Source of the DNA: DASXSB01 sp036506275
GTDB lineage: Bacteria > Methylomirabilota > Methylomirabilia > Rokubacteriales > CSP1-6
NCBI GenBank assembly: GCA_036506275.1
Contig: DASXSB010000052.1
Span: forward strand, 1-53,028
Direction of reading: 5' to 3'
DNA length: 53,028 nucleotides
Below are positions 32,325 through 40,620 of this stretch, piece after piece; the first letter of the stretch is position 1; every line of letters begins with the position of its first letter. The position numbers and the translations under genes were made by a program. The notes beneath the pieces were generated by a model, which was not told where the DNA came from, searched no databases, and saw only the letters and a list, made by a program, of their open reading frames with translations.

Positions 32325-33494
32325 TCACCGCGGCTCGCGCCCGTAGATCATCACCACGTGCTCGCCCATGCCGCTGTTGTTGTGGGTGAGGCCCACCGCC
32401 GCCTCCGGCACCTGGCGGGCGCCCGCCTCGCCCCGGAGCTGCGCGTAGATCTCCGCCGCCTGCGCAACGCCGGTGGCGCCCAGCGGATGGCCGCAGCCGA
32501 TGAGACCGCCGCGCGGATTGACGACCACGTCGCCGCCGTAGTCGCTGCGCCCCGCGGCCATGAAGGCACCCGCCTCGCCCTTCGCGCAGAATCCCAGCTC
32601 CTCGTACGCGATGAGCTCGGCGATGGAGAAACAGTCGTGGACCTCCGCCACGTCGATGTCCTTCGCGGTGACGCCGGCGAGGCGATACGCCGCGTCCGCC
32701 GCGCGTCGCAACGACGGCCACTCCGCGTAGTCGGCGGGCAGCGAGGTGAGCTGGAAGCCGTCGAGCGCCTGGCCCGTGCCGCGGATCCACACGGGAGCGT
32801 CGGTGAGGGCGCGCGCGCGGTCCTCGGAGGCGAGGAGCACGGCGGCGGCGCCGTCGGTGATGGGAGAGCACATGAACAGGCGAAGCGGCGTCGAGATCAT
32901 GCGCGAGCAGAGCACCTGATCCAGGGTGGCGCCCTTGTTGAAGTGCGCGTTCGGGTTCTTGGCGGCGTGGCCGTGGTTCTTCACGCCCACGAGCGCGAGC
33001 TGCTCCTCGGTGGTGCCGTAGGCCGCCATATGGCGCTGGGCGGCGAGGGCGAAGCACGGGGGCGCGGTGAGGCCGAAGGCGGCTTCCCACTCGCGATCGA
33101 CGCCCGTCCCCATGTTGAGGATCGCTTCCTCGCCGCTCGGCTGATTCAGCTTCTCCACGCCCAGCACCATGACGAGATCGGCGAGCCCGGCCGCGATGAA
33201 GGCGTACGCGTACCGGATGCCCACCGTGCCGGACGCGCACATGTGCTCGGTGCGCGCGCTGAGCGCGCTCGGCGTGATGCCGAGGGCCTCCGCCGCCATC
33301 GATGCGATGTGGCTCTGGAAGGCCGTGCGCTCGGGCATCACGGAGCCCACGACCAAGCCCTCGACGTCGCGCGGGCGCACGCCGGGGGCGGCGTCGAAGC
33401 ACGCCTTGCCCGCCTCCCAGATGAGATCGCGATAGCTCGCCTTGCGCACGCCGAACTTCGACACGCCGGCTCCCACGAGCGCTACCCGTCGCAT
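32325..33494 (-). CDS. SCP2-type thiolase/retro-aldolase-like protein
   Basis: This 389-aa thiolase-fold protein has the N-terminal VALVGAGVSKFGVRK, the nucleophile cysteine in TEHMCASG (about residue 87), the second active-site HDCFS (about 288) and GCGHPLGATG (about 340-350). These are typical of SCP2/non-specific lipid-transfer thiolases. Next to a DUF35 gene it is likely to cleave a carbon-carbon bond, either thiolytically or by retro-aldol reaction; which one cannot be told. Gaps of 10-12 nt separate it from both neighbours. Confidence 0.92.
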   Translation of the reverse strand: MRRVALVGAGVSKFGVRKASYRDLIWEAGKACFDAAPGVRPRDVEGLVVGSVMPERTAFQSHIASMAAEALGITPSALSARTEHMCASGTVGIRYAYAFIAAGLADLVMVLGVEKLNQPSGEEAILNMGTGVDREWEAAFGLTAPPCFALAAQRHMAAYGTTEEQLALVGVKNHGHAAKNPNAHFNKGATLDQVLCSRMISTPLRLFMCSPITDGAAAVLLASEDRARALTDAPVWIRGTGQALDGFQLTSLPADYAEWPSLRRAADAAYRLAGVTAKDIDVAEVHDCFSIAELIAYEELGFCAKGEAGAFMAAGRSDYGGDVVVNPRGGLIGCGHPLGATGVAQAAEIYAQLRGEAGARQVPEAAVGLTHNNSGMGEHVVMIYGREPR

Positions 33495-33504
33495 CGTTCG
33501 CTCC

Positions 33505-34677
33505 TCACGGCGCGCTCGCGCTGCCGCCGAGGCCACCGTCCCAGTCGAGCTCGCGCGCGATCACGAGCCGGAGAATTTCCGACGTGCCCCCGCCCGGAAG
33601 GAGGAAGCGGGCGTCCCGGAAGTAGCGCTGGGCGGGATACTCCATGGCGAGCCCGTAGGAGGCGAAGATCCGCGCGGCTTCGTCCGTGATGCGCACCGCG
33701 CTCTCGGAGGCGAAGAGCTTGGTCATCGCCGCCTCCCGCGTCATGCGACGTCCGGCGTCGATCCCGGCCGCGGCCTGGTACGTCATCAAGGTCGCCGCCT
33801 GCAGCGACGTCAGCATGTCGGCGAGCTTGAACGCGATGGCCTGGTGCTCGCCGATGGGCTTGCCGAAGGCCACGCGCTGTCGTGCGTAGGCGAGGGCGGC
33901 GCCGTAGGCGGCGCGCGCCAGGCCCACCGAGATGGCGGCCGTCATCACGCGGATCTCGGCGAGGATGGTGCCGATCTTCTCCGCCCCGCCGCTCTCGCCG
34001 CCCAGGCAGTGCGCGGCGGGAACCTCGACGTCCTCGAGGAGGATCTCGCCCGTCTCCGACGCTCGCACCGACATCTTCTCGATCTTCTTGCCGAGCGTGA
34101 TCCCGCGCATGGCGCCGCGGTCCAGGAGGAAGAGCGCGATGTGCTCGAGCCCGCGCGCCGCCGACGTCTTTGCCGCCACCGTGAGGACGTCGGCCACGGG
34201 GGCGTTGGTCACCCAGGTCTTGGCGCCGCGGAGGACCCAGCCGTCGCCGCGGCGCTCGGCGCGGGTGGCGATGCCGGCAAGATCGGAGCCCGCGTTGGCC
34301 TCGGTGAGCGCGAAGGTGGCCACGAGGTCGCCGCGCAGCGCCGGCACCAGGTACGTCCGGCGCAGCGCCTCCGAGCCGTACTTGTAGATGAAGTAGGTTC
34401 CCATCAGCGACTGCATTGCGGCCGCCGCCGCCAGCGAGAGAGACCCGCGCGCCAGCTCCTCCGCGAAGAGGCAGTAGGTCGTCATGTCCGCGTCGGCGCC
34501 CCCGTACGCCTCCGGATAGCGCAGACCGAAGTACCCGAGCTCGCCGAGGCGGCGGAAGAGCTTCGACGGAAACTCCGCGCGCTCGTCGAGCGCTTGCGCC
34601 TCCGGCACCACCTCCGCGTCCACGAAGCGCGCTACGCTCCGGCGGAAAGCCTCCTGCTCGGCGGTGAGCGCGATCAT
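33505..34677 (-). CDS. Acyl-CoA dehydrogenase family protein lacking the usual catalytic Glu
   Basis: This 390-aa flavoenzyme has the full fold: LTAEQEAFRRSVARFVDAEV, ATFALTEANAGSDLAG, KTWVTNAP and a C-terminal helical domain. At the end, where most family members have YEGTxEI, this one reads LPGGGTSEILRL, so the catalytic Glu is replaced by Gly. Other members with GGGTSEI are known and may use a base at another position or a different reaction. The start ATG overlaps the HyuB stop by 4 nt. Confidence 0.92.
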   Translation of the reverse strand: MIALTAEQEAFRRSVARFVDAEVVPEAQALDERAEFPSKLFRRLGELGYFGLRYPEAYGGADADMTTYCLFAEELARGSLSLAAAAAMQSLMGTYFIYKYGSEALRRTYLVPALRGDLVATFALTEANAGSDLAGIATRAERRGDGWVLRGAKTWVTNAPVADVLTVAAKTSAARGLEHIALFLLDRGAMRGITLGKKIEKMSVRASETGEILLEDVEVPAAHCLGGESGGAEKIGTILAEIRVMTAAISVGLARAAYGAALAYARQRVAFGKPIGEHQAIAFKLADMLTSLQAATLMTYQAAAGIDAGRRMTREAAMTKLFASESAVRITDEAARIFASYGLAMEYPAQRYFRDARFLLPGGGTSEILRLVIARELDWDGGLGGSASAP

Positions 34678-36419
34678 CGCCCTTCCCCCCGGCGCCGGCG
34701 CTCGGCGGTCGTGGCGTCGGCGTCGACGGTGAGCGCGGGCGGCGCTCCCACGATCACCACCCCGTATTCTCGAAGCGCCGCCTCCACCGACACGTACTCG
34801 TCGCGCACGTCCTCCAGCACGCGGGCGGGGTCACGCGTGAGCGGATCGCCGTAGCCACCGGCGCCGGACTGCTGGAAGGAGATGACGTCGCCGTAGGCGA
34901 AGCCGCGCGACTGCTTGCCGTGCACCAGCTCGGGAGCGGCGCCGTCGGGATTGATGAGGGTGCGCGCGAGCGCGCCCGGCTTGCCGCCGAACAGGCCGTA
35001 GGGCGCGAAGCGCTGCCGCTCCGAGAGGTTGGTGAGCTTGCCGTCGTCGGCGAGAAAGCGGAGGTCGCGTCGGATTCCACACCCGCCGCGAAACCGGCCG
35101 GCGCCGGCGGAATCGCGAATCAGCTCGAAGCGCTCCACCACCAGGGGCTGGTTCGCCTCCTGCGCCTCCACGGGGATGTTCGATGCGTTGAACGCGTAGG
35201 ACATGGCCTCGCAGCCGTCGCGCGCCGCGCGCGCGCCCGTCCCCGACAGGACCAGCTCGTAGGCCACGAAGCTCCGGCCCCGGCGACGGTCCCAGCCGCC
35301 GAAGGTGGGGTTCGCGAAGTGCGAGGCGGCGGCGGCCACCCGCTCCGGCAGCGCGGGGGCGAGGGCCGCGATGACGGCCTCGAACGTGCGATAGCAGATG
35401 ATCGCGCGCGGTCCCCCTCCCGCCGGCGGCCGCGGATTCAGGAACGAGCCCGCGGGCGCCGTCACCGTGATCGGTCTGAGCGCGCCCTCGTTCATCGGCC
35501 CCAGGGGATCGGTGAGGCACTTCACGGCCGCGTACGAGTACGACCGCGTGTAGTTGATGTAAGAGTTCATCCCCGACGCCGTCTGCGGGCTCGACCCCGC
35601 GTAATCGATGGCGATGGCGTCCCCGTCGACGGTGACGCTCACGGCCACCCGCAGCGGTTCCGTGCCCGGCCCCCAGTCATCGAGAAAATCCTCGAAGGCG
35701 TAGACGCCGTCCGGGATGGCGCGGACGGCGGCGCGCATGCTCGCTTCCGTGCGCTCGATGATCTCGTTCATGGCCGCGAAGACCGTGTCGCGCCCGTACC
35801 GCGTCACCAGCTCCATCAGCCGCAGCTCGCCCACACGGAGCGCGCCGCGCTGAGCGCGGAGGTCGCCCAGGACCTTGTCCGGCGTGCGGGTGTTGGCGGC
35901 GATGATCGCGGTGACGCTCTCCTGCTCCTCGTACTCCTTCCATGCCTTCGTGGGAGGAATGCGCAGTCCTTCCTGGAAGTAGTCGAAGATCCCCTCCACG
36001 CCCTGGCTGCCCGGACGCTGACCGCCCACGTCGGTCTGGTGCAGGATGTTGACGACGAAGCCGACGAGCTCTCCCGCCACGAACGCCGGTTGCGTGACGA
36101 AGAAGTCCGGCAGATGACCGGAGCCGAGGAGTGGATCGTTGAGGAGAACGACGTCGCCCGGTCGCAGCGTCGCCACCGGATGAGCGGCGAGCGCGTGCTT
36201 CACCGCGAACGACATCGCGCCCATGTGACCGGGGCTATACGGACCCTGCGCCACCATGCGGCCGTCGCGGTCGAAGACGGCCACCGAGAAGTCCTGGCCT
36301 TCACGCGCCTGCTCGGAGTACGCGGTCTTGTGGACGGTGGTCCCCACCTCCACCGCGATCGACTGGAGCGCGCCCCAGATCACGCCGAGGGTGATGGGAT
36401 CGAGGCGCGCCGCCTTCAC
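34674..36419 (-). CDS. Hydantoinase B/oxoprolinase-family protein (HyuB)
   Basis: This 581-aa protein has the HyuB pattern: LDPITLGVIWGALQSIAVEV, YSPGHMG, NDPLLGSGHLPDF, VVNILHQTDVGG and the C-terminal GGCGIRRDLRF. The homologues form heteromers with HyuA and carry out ATP-dependent ring opening of hydantoins or 5-oxoproline, or carboxylation of acetone and acetophenone. A GTG at 36419 overlaps the HyuA stop as GTGA, fixing the start. The two subunits are thus translationally coupled. Confidence 0.92.
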   Translation of the reverse strand: MKAARLDPITLGVIWGALQSIAVEVGTTVHKTAYSEQAREGQDFSVAVFDRDGRMVAQGPYSPGHMGAMSFAVKHALAAHPVATLRPGDVVLLNDPLLGSGHLPDFFVTQPAFVAGELVGFVVNILHQTDVGGQRPGSQGVEGIFDYFQEGLRIPPTKAWKEYEEQESVTAIIAANTRTPDKVLGDLRAQRGALRVGELRLMELVTRYGRDTVFAAMNEIIERTEASMRAAVRAIPDGVYAFEDFLDDWGPGTEPLRVAVSVTVDGDAIAIDYAGSSPQTASGMNSYINYTRSYSYAAVKCLTDPLGPMNEGALRPITVTAPAGSFLNPRPPAGGGPRAIICYRTFEAVIAALAPALPERVAAAASHFANPTFGGWDRRRGRSFVAYELVLSGTGARAARDGCEAMSYAFNASNIPVEAQEANQPLVVERFELIRDSAGAGRFRGGCGIRRDLRFLADDGKLTNLSERQRFAPYGLFGGKPGALARTLINPDGAAPELVHGKQSRGFAYGDVISFQQSGAGGYGDPLTRDPARVLEDVRDEYVSVEAALREYGVVIVGAPPALTVDADATTAERRRRGEGR

Positions 36420-38482
36420 GCCGTCAGCTCCACGATCAGGTTGGCGTAGTCGTCGACGGTGGCGAGCGTCCCCGGCGGGAGCACGGTCGTGGACTCGCGT
36501 TCCTCCACGATGGCGGGGCCGGCGAGGGCGAGGCCGGGGCCGAGCGCATAGCGATCGAACACCGGACAGTCGACGTACCCGCGCGTCTCCGGGAAGTACG
36601 CGCGACGGGTGGCCTTCCGCGCGAGCTCCCCGCGCCGTCCGGTCGCCTTCGGCAGCGTCACCCGCGGCGCGCCGCCGACCGCGGACAGCTTCCACGTCAC
36701 CACCTCCACCGGCTCCGCGGGGCTCGCGTACCCGTAGCGCGCGGCGTACACGTCGTCGAAAGCGCGCCGTACTTTCTCGAGCGCCCCGGCGTCGAGAGGG
36801 CCCGGGGGCACCGGCACCGTCAGCTCGTAGCCCTGCCCCACGTAGCGCGCGTCCACCGAGCGCACGGTCACGATCTCGCCCGTCACCGCGGACTCCCGTA
36901 CGACGGCCACCGCTTGCGCCGCCATCTCGTCGTACATCGCCGTCACCGGGGCGGGATCGACGGCGTCGAGCCGGCGCACGAACGTGCGCGCGACGTCGAA
37001 CTTCAGCTCCGCCGCCAGGAGCCCGATGGCGGCCGCGACCCCGGCCGCGGCGGGCAGGATCACGCGGGGAATGCCGAGCGCGCGGGCGAGCCGGCAGCCG
37101 TGCACGGGCCCGGAGCCGCCGAAGGCGACGAGGGACAGCGCGCGCGGATCGCGGCCGCGCTCGATGGAAACGACGCGGGTGGCCAGCTCCATGTTCGTGT
37201 TCACGATGGTGTGGATGCCCCAGGCGGCGTCTTCGAGGGAGAGACCGAGCGGGCGCGCCACGCGTTCCTCGATGGCGCGGGCGGCCGCGCCCAGGCTCAA
37301 TTCCATCGTTCCGCCCGCGAAGTAGCGCGGATTCAGGTAGCCGAGCACGAGGTCGGCGTCCGTCACCGTCGGCTCCTGTCCGCCGCGTCCGTAGCAGGCG
37401 GGGCCGGGCGTCGACGACGCGCTCTCCGGCCCCACCGCTACCACGCCGAGCTCGGCGCGCGCGATGGAGCCACCGCCGGCGCCGATCTCGACGAGGTCGA
37501 TGGCCTGGATGTTCATGGGCAGGCCGCTGCCGGCGGCGCCGTGGACGCGGTGCAGCTCGAAGGCGGTGGTCGTGAACGGTCGTCCCTTCTCGATGAGGGC
37601 GAGCTTGGCCGTCGTCCCTCCCATGTCGAACGCGACGAGGTCGTGATTCCCGGTCACCTCGCCATAGAGGGCGGCCATGAGGGCGCCCGCGGCCGGCCCC
37701 GACTCGATCATCCGCACCGGGTAGCGCTCTATCGCCTCCGCGGTGGCCACGCCGCCCGAGGACTGCATGACGAACAGGCGGCCCGGGTAGCCGCGCGCGG
37801 CGAGCGCGGCCTCGAGCGCGCGCATGTACGCGCGGAGCGCCGTCATCACGTACGCGTTCACGACCGTGGTCGACGTGCGCTCGTACTCGCGGAACGTCGG
37901 CGACACCTCGTGCGAGAGCGTGACCGGGAGTTCAGGGGCCTCCTCGGCCGCGATCTCCGCCAGCCGCTGCTCGTGCGCGGGATTGACGTAGGCGTGGAGC
38001 AGGCAGATGGCGAGCGTGGTGACGCCGCCCGCCACGAGGTCGCGGACGGCGCGGCGAGCGTCGGCCTCGTCGAGCGGCGTTCGCACGGAACCGTCGGCGA
38101 GCACGCGCTCCGTGACCTCGCCGATGAGCCGGCGCGGAAGGAGCGGCGCCGGCTTCTCGATCTGGAGGTCGTACACCTGGTAACGCTTCTCGCGGCCGAT
38201 GATCAGCACGTCGCGAAAGCCGCGCGTGGTGAGGAGACCGACGCCGCGCCCCTTGCGCTCGATCACGATGTTGGAGCCGAGGGTGGTGCCGTGCACGGCC
38301 TGAGCGACGTCCGCCCACGCCACGCCGTGGGCGCCGACGAGCTCGTCGAGCCCACGCAGACAGGCGTCGGTGGGGTCCGGGTACGTGGTGAGGCGCTTGG
38401 CGGTGAGCAGATCCCCGGAGGCGGTGTGGAGGACGAAGTCGGTGAACGTCCCCCCCACGTCGAAGCCGACCCGCGCCGACAC
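36416..38482 (-). CDS. Hydantoinase A/oxoprolinase-family ATPase (HyuA)
   Basis: This 688-aa protein has a duplicated actin-like ATPase fold: VGFDVGGTFTDFVL at the N-terminus, VHGTTLGSNIVIERKG, MQSSGGVATAEAIE, FDMGGTTAKLALI and GAGGGSIA, followed by the C-terminal half with FGGSGPVHGCRLA and LPAAAGVAAAIG. It supplies phosphorylation for the HyuAB reaction. GTG at 38482 is 2 nt from the regulator stop. It is the first enzyme gene of the cluster, so HyuAB probably acts early on the imported substrate, perhaps opening a lactam ring or carboxylating a ketone. Confidence 0.93.
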   Translation of the reverse strand: MSARVGFDVGGTFTDFVLHTASGDLLTAKRLTTYPDPTDACLRGLDELVGAHGVAWADVAQAVHGTTLGSNIVIERKGRGVGLLTTRGFRDVLIIGREKRYQVYDLQIEKPAPLLPRRLIGEVTERVLADGSVRTPLDEADARRAVRDLVAGGVTTLAICLLHAYVNPAHEQRLAEIAAEEAPELPVTLSHEVSPTFREYERTSTTVVNAYVMTALRAYMRALEAALAARGYPGRLFVMQSSGGVATAEAIERYPVRMIESGPAAGALMAALYGEVTGNHDLVAFDMGGTTAKLALIEKGRPFTTTAFELHRVHGAAGSGLPMNIQAIDLVEIGAGGGSIARAELGVVAVGPESASSTPGPACYGRGGQEPTVTDADLVLGYLNPRYFAGGTMELSLGAAARAIEERVARPLGLSLEDAAWGIHTIVNTNMELATRVVSIERGRDPRALSLVAFGGSGPVHGCRLARALGIPRVILPAAAGVAAAIGLLAAELKFDVARTFVRRLDAVDPAPVTAMYDEMAAQAVAVVRESAVTGEIVTVRSVDARYVGQGYELTVPVPPGPLDAGALEKVRRAFDDVYAARYGYASPAEPVEVVTWKLSAVGGAPRVTLPKATGRRGELARKATRRAYFPETRGYVDCPVFDRYALGPGLALAGPAIVEERESTTVLPPGTLATVDDYANLIVELTA

Positions 38483-38484
38483 TA

Positions 38485-39210
38485 CTAGGTCCAGGGCTCC
38501 GTGCGTGACAACACGATGCGATACGGGTACCGGCGCCCCGTCTGATAGGTCACCGCGTGCTCCACCGGCTCGCCGCTGCCCGCGAAGTACGTGCGCTCGA
38601 ACAGGAGCAGCGGCGCGCGCGGCCGGAGGCCGAGCAGCTCGGCCACGTGGCGCGGCGCCAGCGCGGCGTCCACGACCTGCTCGAGGAACTTGATCGGAAG
38701 CCCGAGGTGACGATCGATGGCGCCGATGAGCGACGTCTTCGAGAGGTCCTCGTCGGAGAGCGCCTCGCCGATCGCGGTCGGAACCCACGCCGTCACGTGC
38801 TGGAAGGGCCCCGTATCGGCGTGGCGCACGCCCATCACGCGATAGGCCGAGGAGCCCGGTGGGAGCTTGAGCGCCTGCGCGATGTTCGCAGGCACGCGCA
38901 GCACCTCACGCGCGAGGAGCTTGAACCACGTCTCGTCGCCGAGCGCGATCATGTCCCCCACGGAGCCGATCACGCGCAGCTTGCGGTCGCCCCCGGGGGC
39001 CGGCGTGGCGAACGTCCCCCGCCCCGCGTGACGGTAGAGCCGGCCTTCCTGGACGAGGACGTCGAGCGCTTGCCGGATGGTGGGGCGGCTCACCTTGAAC
39101 TGCGCGCACAGCGAGTGCTCGGAGGGGATGCGCTGGCCCTCGGTGCGGAGTCCTTTGCGGATGGTGTCGGCGATCTGCAGGTAACGCGGAATACCGGGAC
39201 GGTAGTTCAC
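38485..39210 (-). CDS. GntR-family (HutC-type) transcriptional regulator
   Basis: This 241-aa regulator has an N-terminal winged helix (YLQIADTIRKGL, IPSEHSLCAQFKVSRPTIRQALDVL, about residues 10-60) and a UbiC/UTRA-type ligand-binding domain (RYFxx-like blocks, LLLFERTYFAGSGEPVEHAVTYQTG at the end). It is expected to be released from DNA by a small acid. GTG at 39210 is preferred over the longer ATG at 39270: it has GGGAGG about 9 nt upstream, the usual N-terminus for the family follows at once, and it leaves the promoter and palindrome in the untranslated region. It heads the 22-gene cluster and probably controls it. Confidence 0.9.
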   Translation of the reverse strand: MNYRPGIPRYLQIADTIRKGLRTEGQRIPSEHSLCAQFKVSRPTIRQALDVLVQEGRLYRHAGRGTFATPAPGGDRKLRVIGSVGDMIALGDETWFKLLAREVLRVPANIAQALKLPPGSSAYRVMGVRHADTGPFQHVTAWVPTAIGEALSDEDLSKTSLIGAIDRHLGLPIKFLEQVVDAALAPRHVAELLGLRPRAPLLLFERTYFAGSGEPVEHAVTYQTGRRYPYRIVLSRTEPWT

Positions 39211-39232
39211 CCGCGGGCCTCCCGCTGTCAGG

Positions 39233-39244
39233 ATGTCCAGACAT
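39233..39244 (-). promoter_or_regulatory. Palindromic operator candidate for the GntR regulator
   Basis: ATGTC and GACAT are perfect inverted half-sites around a 2-nt centre. They lie 23-34 nt upstream of the GTG start and overlap the -10 box, a repressor-site position. Two-fold sites of this size are usual for HutC-type GntR proteins. Confidence 0.5.
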
Positions 39245-39270
39245 TTACCACCCGGGAGGCAGCCGGTCAA
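39242..39270 (-). promoter_or_regulatory. Sigma-70-like promoter of the 22-gene operon
   Basis: On the minus strand TTGACC (39270-39265) and TAAATG (39247-39242) are spaced by 17 nt. The -35 box is near consensus and the -10 box is weaker. The -10 box overlaps the GntR palindrome. It lies 32 nt before the GTG start. Confidence 0.5.
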
Positions 39271-39298
39271 CGTCGGGAGGAAGACTGAGAGAGGAAGC

Positions 39299-39330
39299 GC
39301 GGCCGCGCCCGGTGGAGCGGGCGCGGCCGC
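39299..39330 (-). terminator. Intrinsic terminator after the OmpA gene
   Basis: A perfect 13-bp stem (39299-39311 with 39318-39330, GCGGCCGCGCCCG) closes a 6-nt loop. On the minus strand it is followed by TTCCTCTCTC, a T-rich tail. It lies 10 nt after the stop at 39341. Confidence 0.8.
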
Positions 39331-39340
39331 ACTCGAAAAG

Positions 39341-40420
39341 CTAGTTGCCGAGGCTCATGATCTTGACGGTCACCCGGCGCTTGTTCGCCTGCTCGTCGCG
39401 CGAGCCGGGGCCGGGGATGGGCCCGAGGCCGACCACGTGGATCTGCGTGAGGGGTACGCCCTTCTCCACTAGGTAGCGGTGCACGGAGTTCACGCGGCGC
39501 TGGCTGAGGCCGAGGTTGTAGACGCGGGTGCCGATGCTGTCCGTGTATCCCTCCAGGTCGGCCATCAGCATGGGGTTCGTCTTGAGCTTCTCCACGATCT
39601 CCGTGAGGAGCTTCTCCGCCTTGCCGTCGAGCTCCCACTTGTCGAACCCGAACCCGACCTCGAGCGTGGCCACGTGCTCGCGCCGGTGCTCGGCCACCGC
39701 GGACGGGACGGGCGGCGTCACGCCCGTGCCCGCGCCTTCCGGCGAGGAGCCGATGCCACGCGTGTCGCCGGCCTTGGCGAGCGCCTCCGTCGCCTTCGCA
39801 TCGGCCACGCCCGCCGTCGAGGACGCGTCGCGCGCGGCCGCCGTCGCCATCTCCGCCGCCGCCCGCGCCTGCTCGGCGAGAGCGCGCGCCTCGTCGACCT
39901 GGGCGCGGAGCATGTCTGCGCGATCACGCTCCTGGGCGAGCTCCTTCTCGACGTCCACGAGCCGCTGCTCGCCGCGCGTCCGTCCCGGCGACCCCACGCG
40001 GGTGAGCTTGATCTGCACGGGGGCGGGGCTGTTGAGGAGACGGCCGATCATGACGTCACCGTCCAGCCTGAACTCGGCGGCGACGTAGCGGGCACCGAGC
40101 TCGTGCTCGATGCGGATCTTCGATCCTTTGATGTCGAAGAAGACCGGCACGCCCAGATCACCGGCGGCGGTGAGGGCGGTCGGCACTTCGGCCGCGTTCG
40201 ACCCCGAGATGCGCACGCGTCCGCGCCCACCGCGGCCGTCCTGCGAGAACTCGGCGCCCGCCGACTCCATCCGTCCGATGTTGGCGACGCCGACCCCTTT
40301 CCAGACGCCCACCCATCGGCCGGAGATGTCGACATCGGCCGCACGAGCGCCGCCGGGCACCGCGACGATCCCGATCGAGGCGACGAGGGTGAGTCCCACC
40401 AGCAGAGGTCCGTATCGCAT
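39341..40420 (-). CDS. OmpA-family peptidoglycan-associated protein
   Basis: The 359-aa protein has a signal peptide (residues 1-28, ending GGARAA) and a beta-rich N-terminal part (VDISGRWVGVWKG, residues 29-145). A coiled-coil alanine-rich linker follows (about 155-225, EKELAQERDRADMLRAQVDEARALAEQ), and the C-terminal OmpA domain lies at about 255-359. That domain contains FGFDKWEL, GYTDSIGTRVYN, LSQRRVNSVHRYL and NKRRV, the residues that hold the diaminopimelate of peptidoglycan. AAGGAGGG precedes the ATG at 40420, so the shorter start is right. It probably bridges envelope and cell wall; the long coiled coil is the distinctive part. Confidence 0.92.
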   Translation of the reverse strand: MRYGPLLVGLTLVASIGIVAVPGGARAADVDISGRWVGVWKGVGVANIGRMESAGAEFSQDGRGGRGRVRISGSNAAEVPTALTAAGDLGVPVFFDIKGSKIRIEHELGARYVAAEFRLDGDVMIGRLLNSPAPVQIKLTRVGSPGRTRGEQRLVDVEKELAQERDRADMLRAQVDEARALAEQARAAAEMATAAARDASSTAGVADAKATEALAKAGDTRGIGSSPEGAGTGVTPPVPSAVAEHRREHVATLEVGFGFDKWELDGKAEKLLTEIVEKLKTNPMLMADLEGYTDSIGTRVYNLGLSQRRVNSVHRYLVEKGVPLTQIHVVGLGPIPGPGSRDEQANKRRVTVKIMSLGN

Positions 40421-40620
40421 GAACCGTCTCCCTCCTTCTTGCGTCGAGCGTGGACGCTCGGGGTCAGTCGCCGGCGCGTAATGCCGGCAACGGTCAAAGA
40501 TTGACCGAATGAAGCAAGGTGGCGGCCGATGCCAAAGAAGATGGAAAGAGCGATTTATCAAGACGTTGGTCGGGACAACGCCTGGCGTTCTGTCACGCCG
40601 CGGGCGACGTGTCTCCGTCG

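Larger units (their letters stand above)
12876..39210 (-). other. 22-gene catabolic operon (predicted single transcription unit)
   Basis: All genes from the GntR regulator to the fused E1 are on the minus strand. Gaps never exceed 23 nt, and fifteen of the 21 junctions overlap by 1-8 nt, mostly as ATGA or GTGA. A promoter-like sequence with an operator-like palindrome lies only upstream of the first gene, a perfect 13-bp terminator stem isolates it from OmpA, and a weak hairpin follows the last gene. This geometry suggests one 26-kb transcript, though internal promoters cannot be excluded. Confidence 0.7.

Noticed and set aside
38485..39270. The longer 261-codon GntR reading frame beginning at 39270
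   Set aside because: It would place the promoter and palindrome inside the coding sequence and adds an N-terminus not typical for the family; the GTG at 39210 with GGGAGG is preferred.
39341..40561. A longer OmpA-family start at 40561
   Set aside because: The ATG at 40420 has a strong AAGGAGGG and is followed directly by a signal peptide; the extra 47 codons have no such character.
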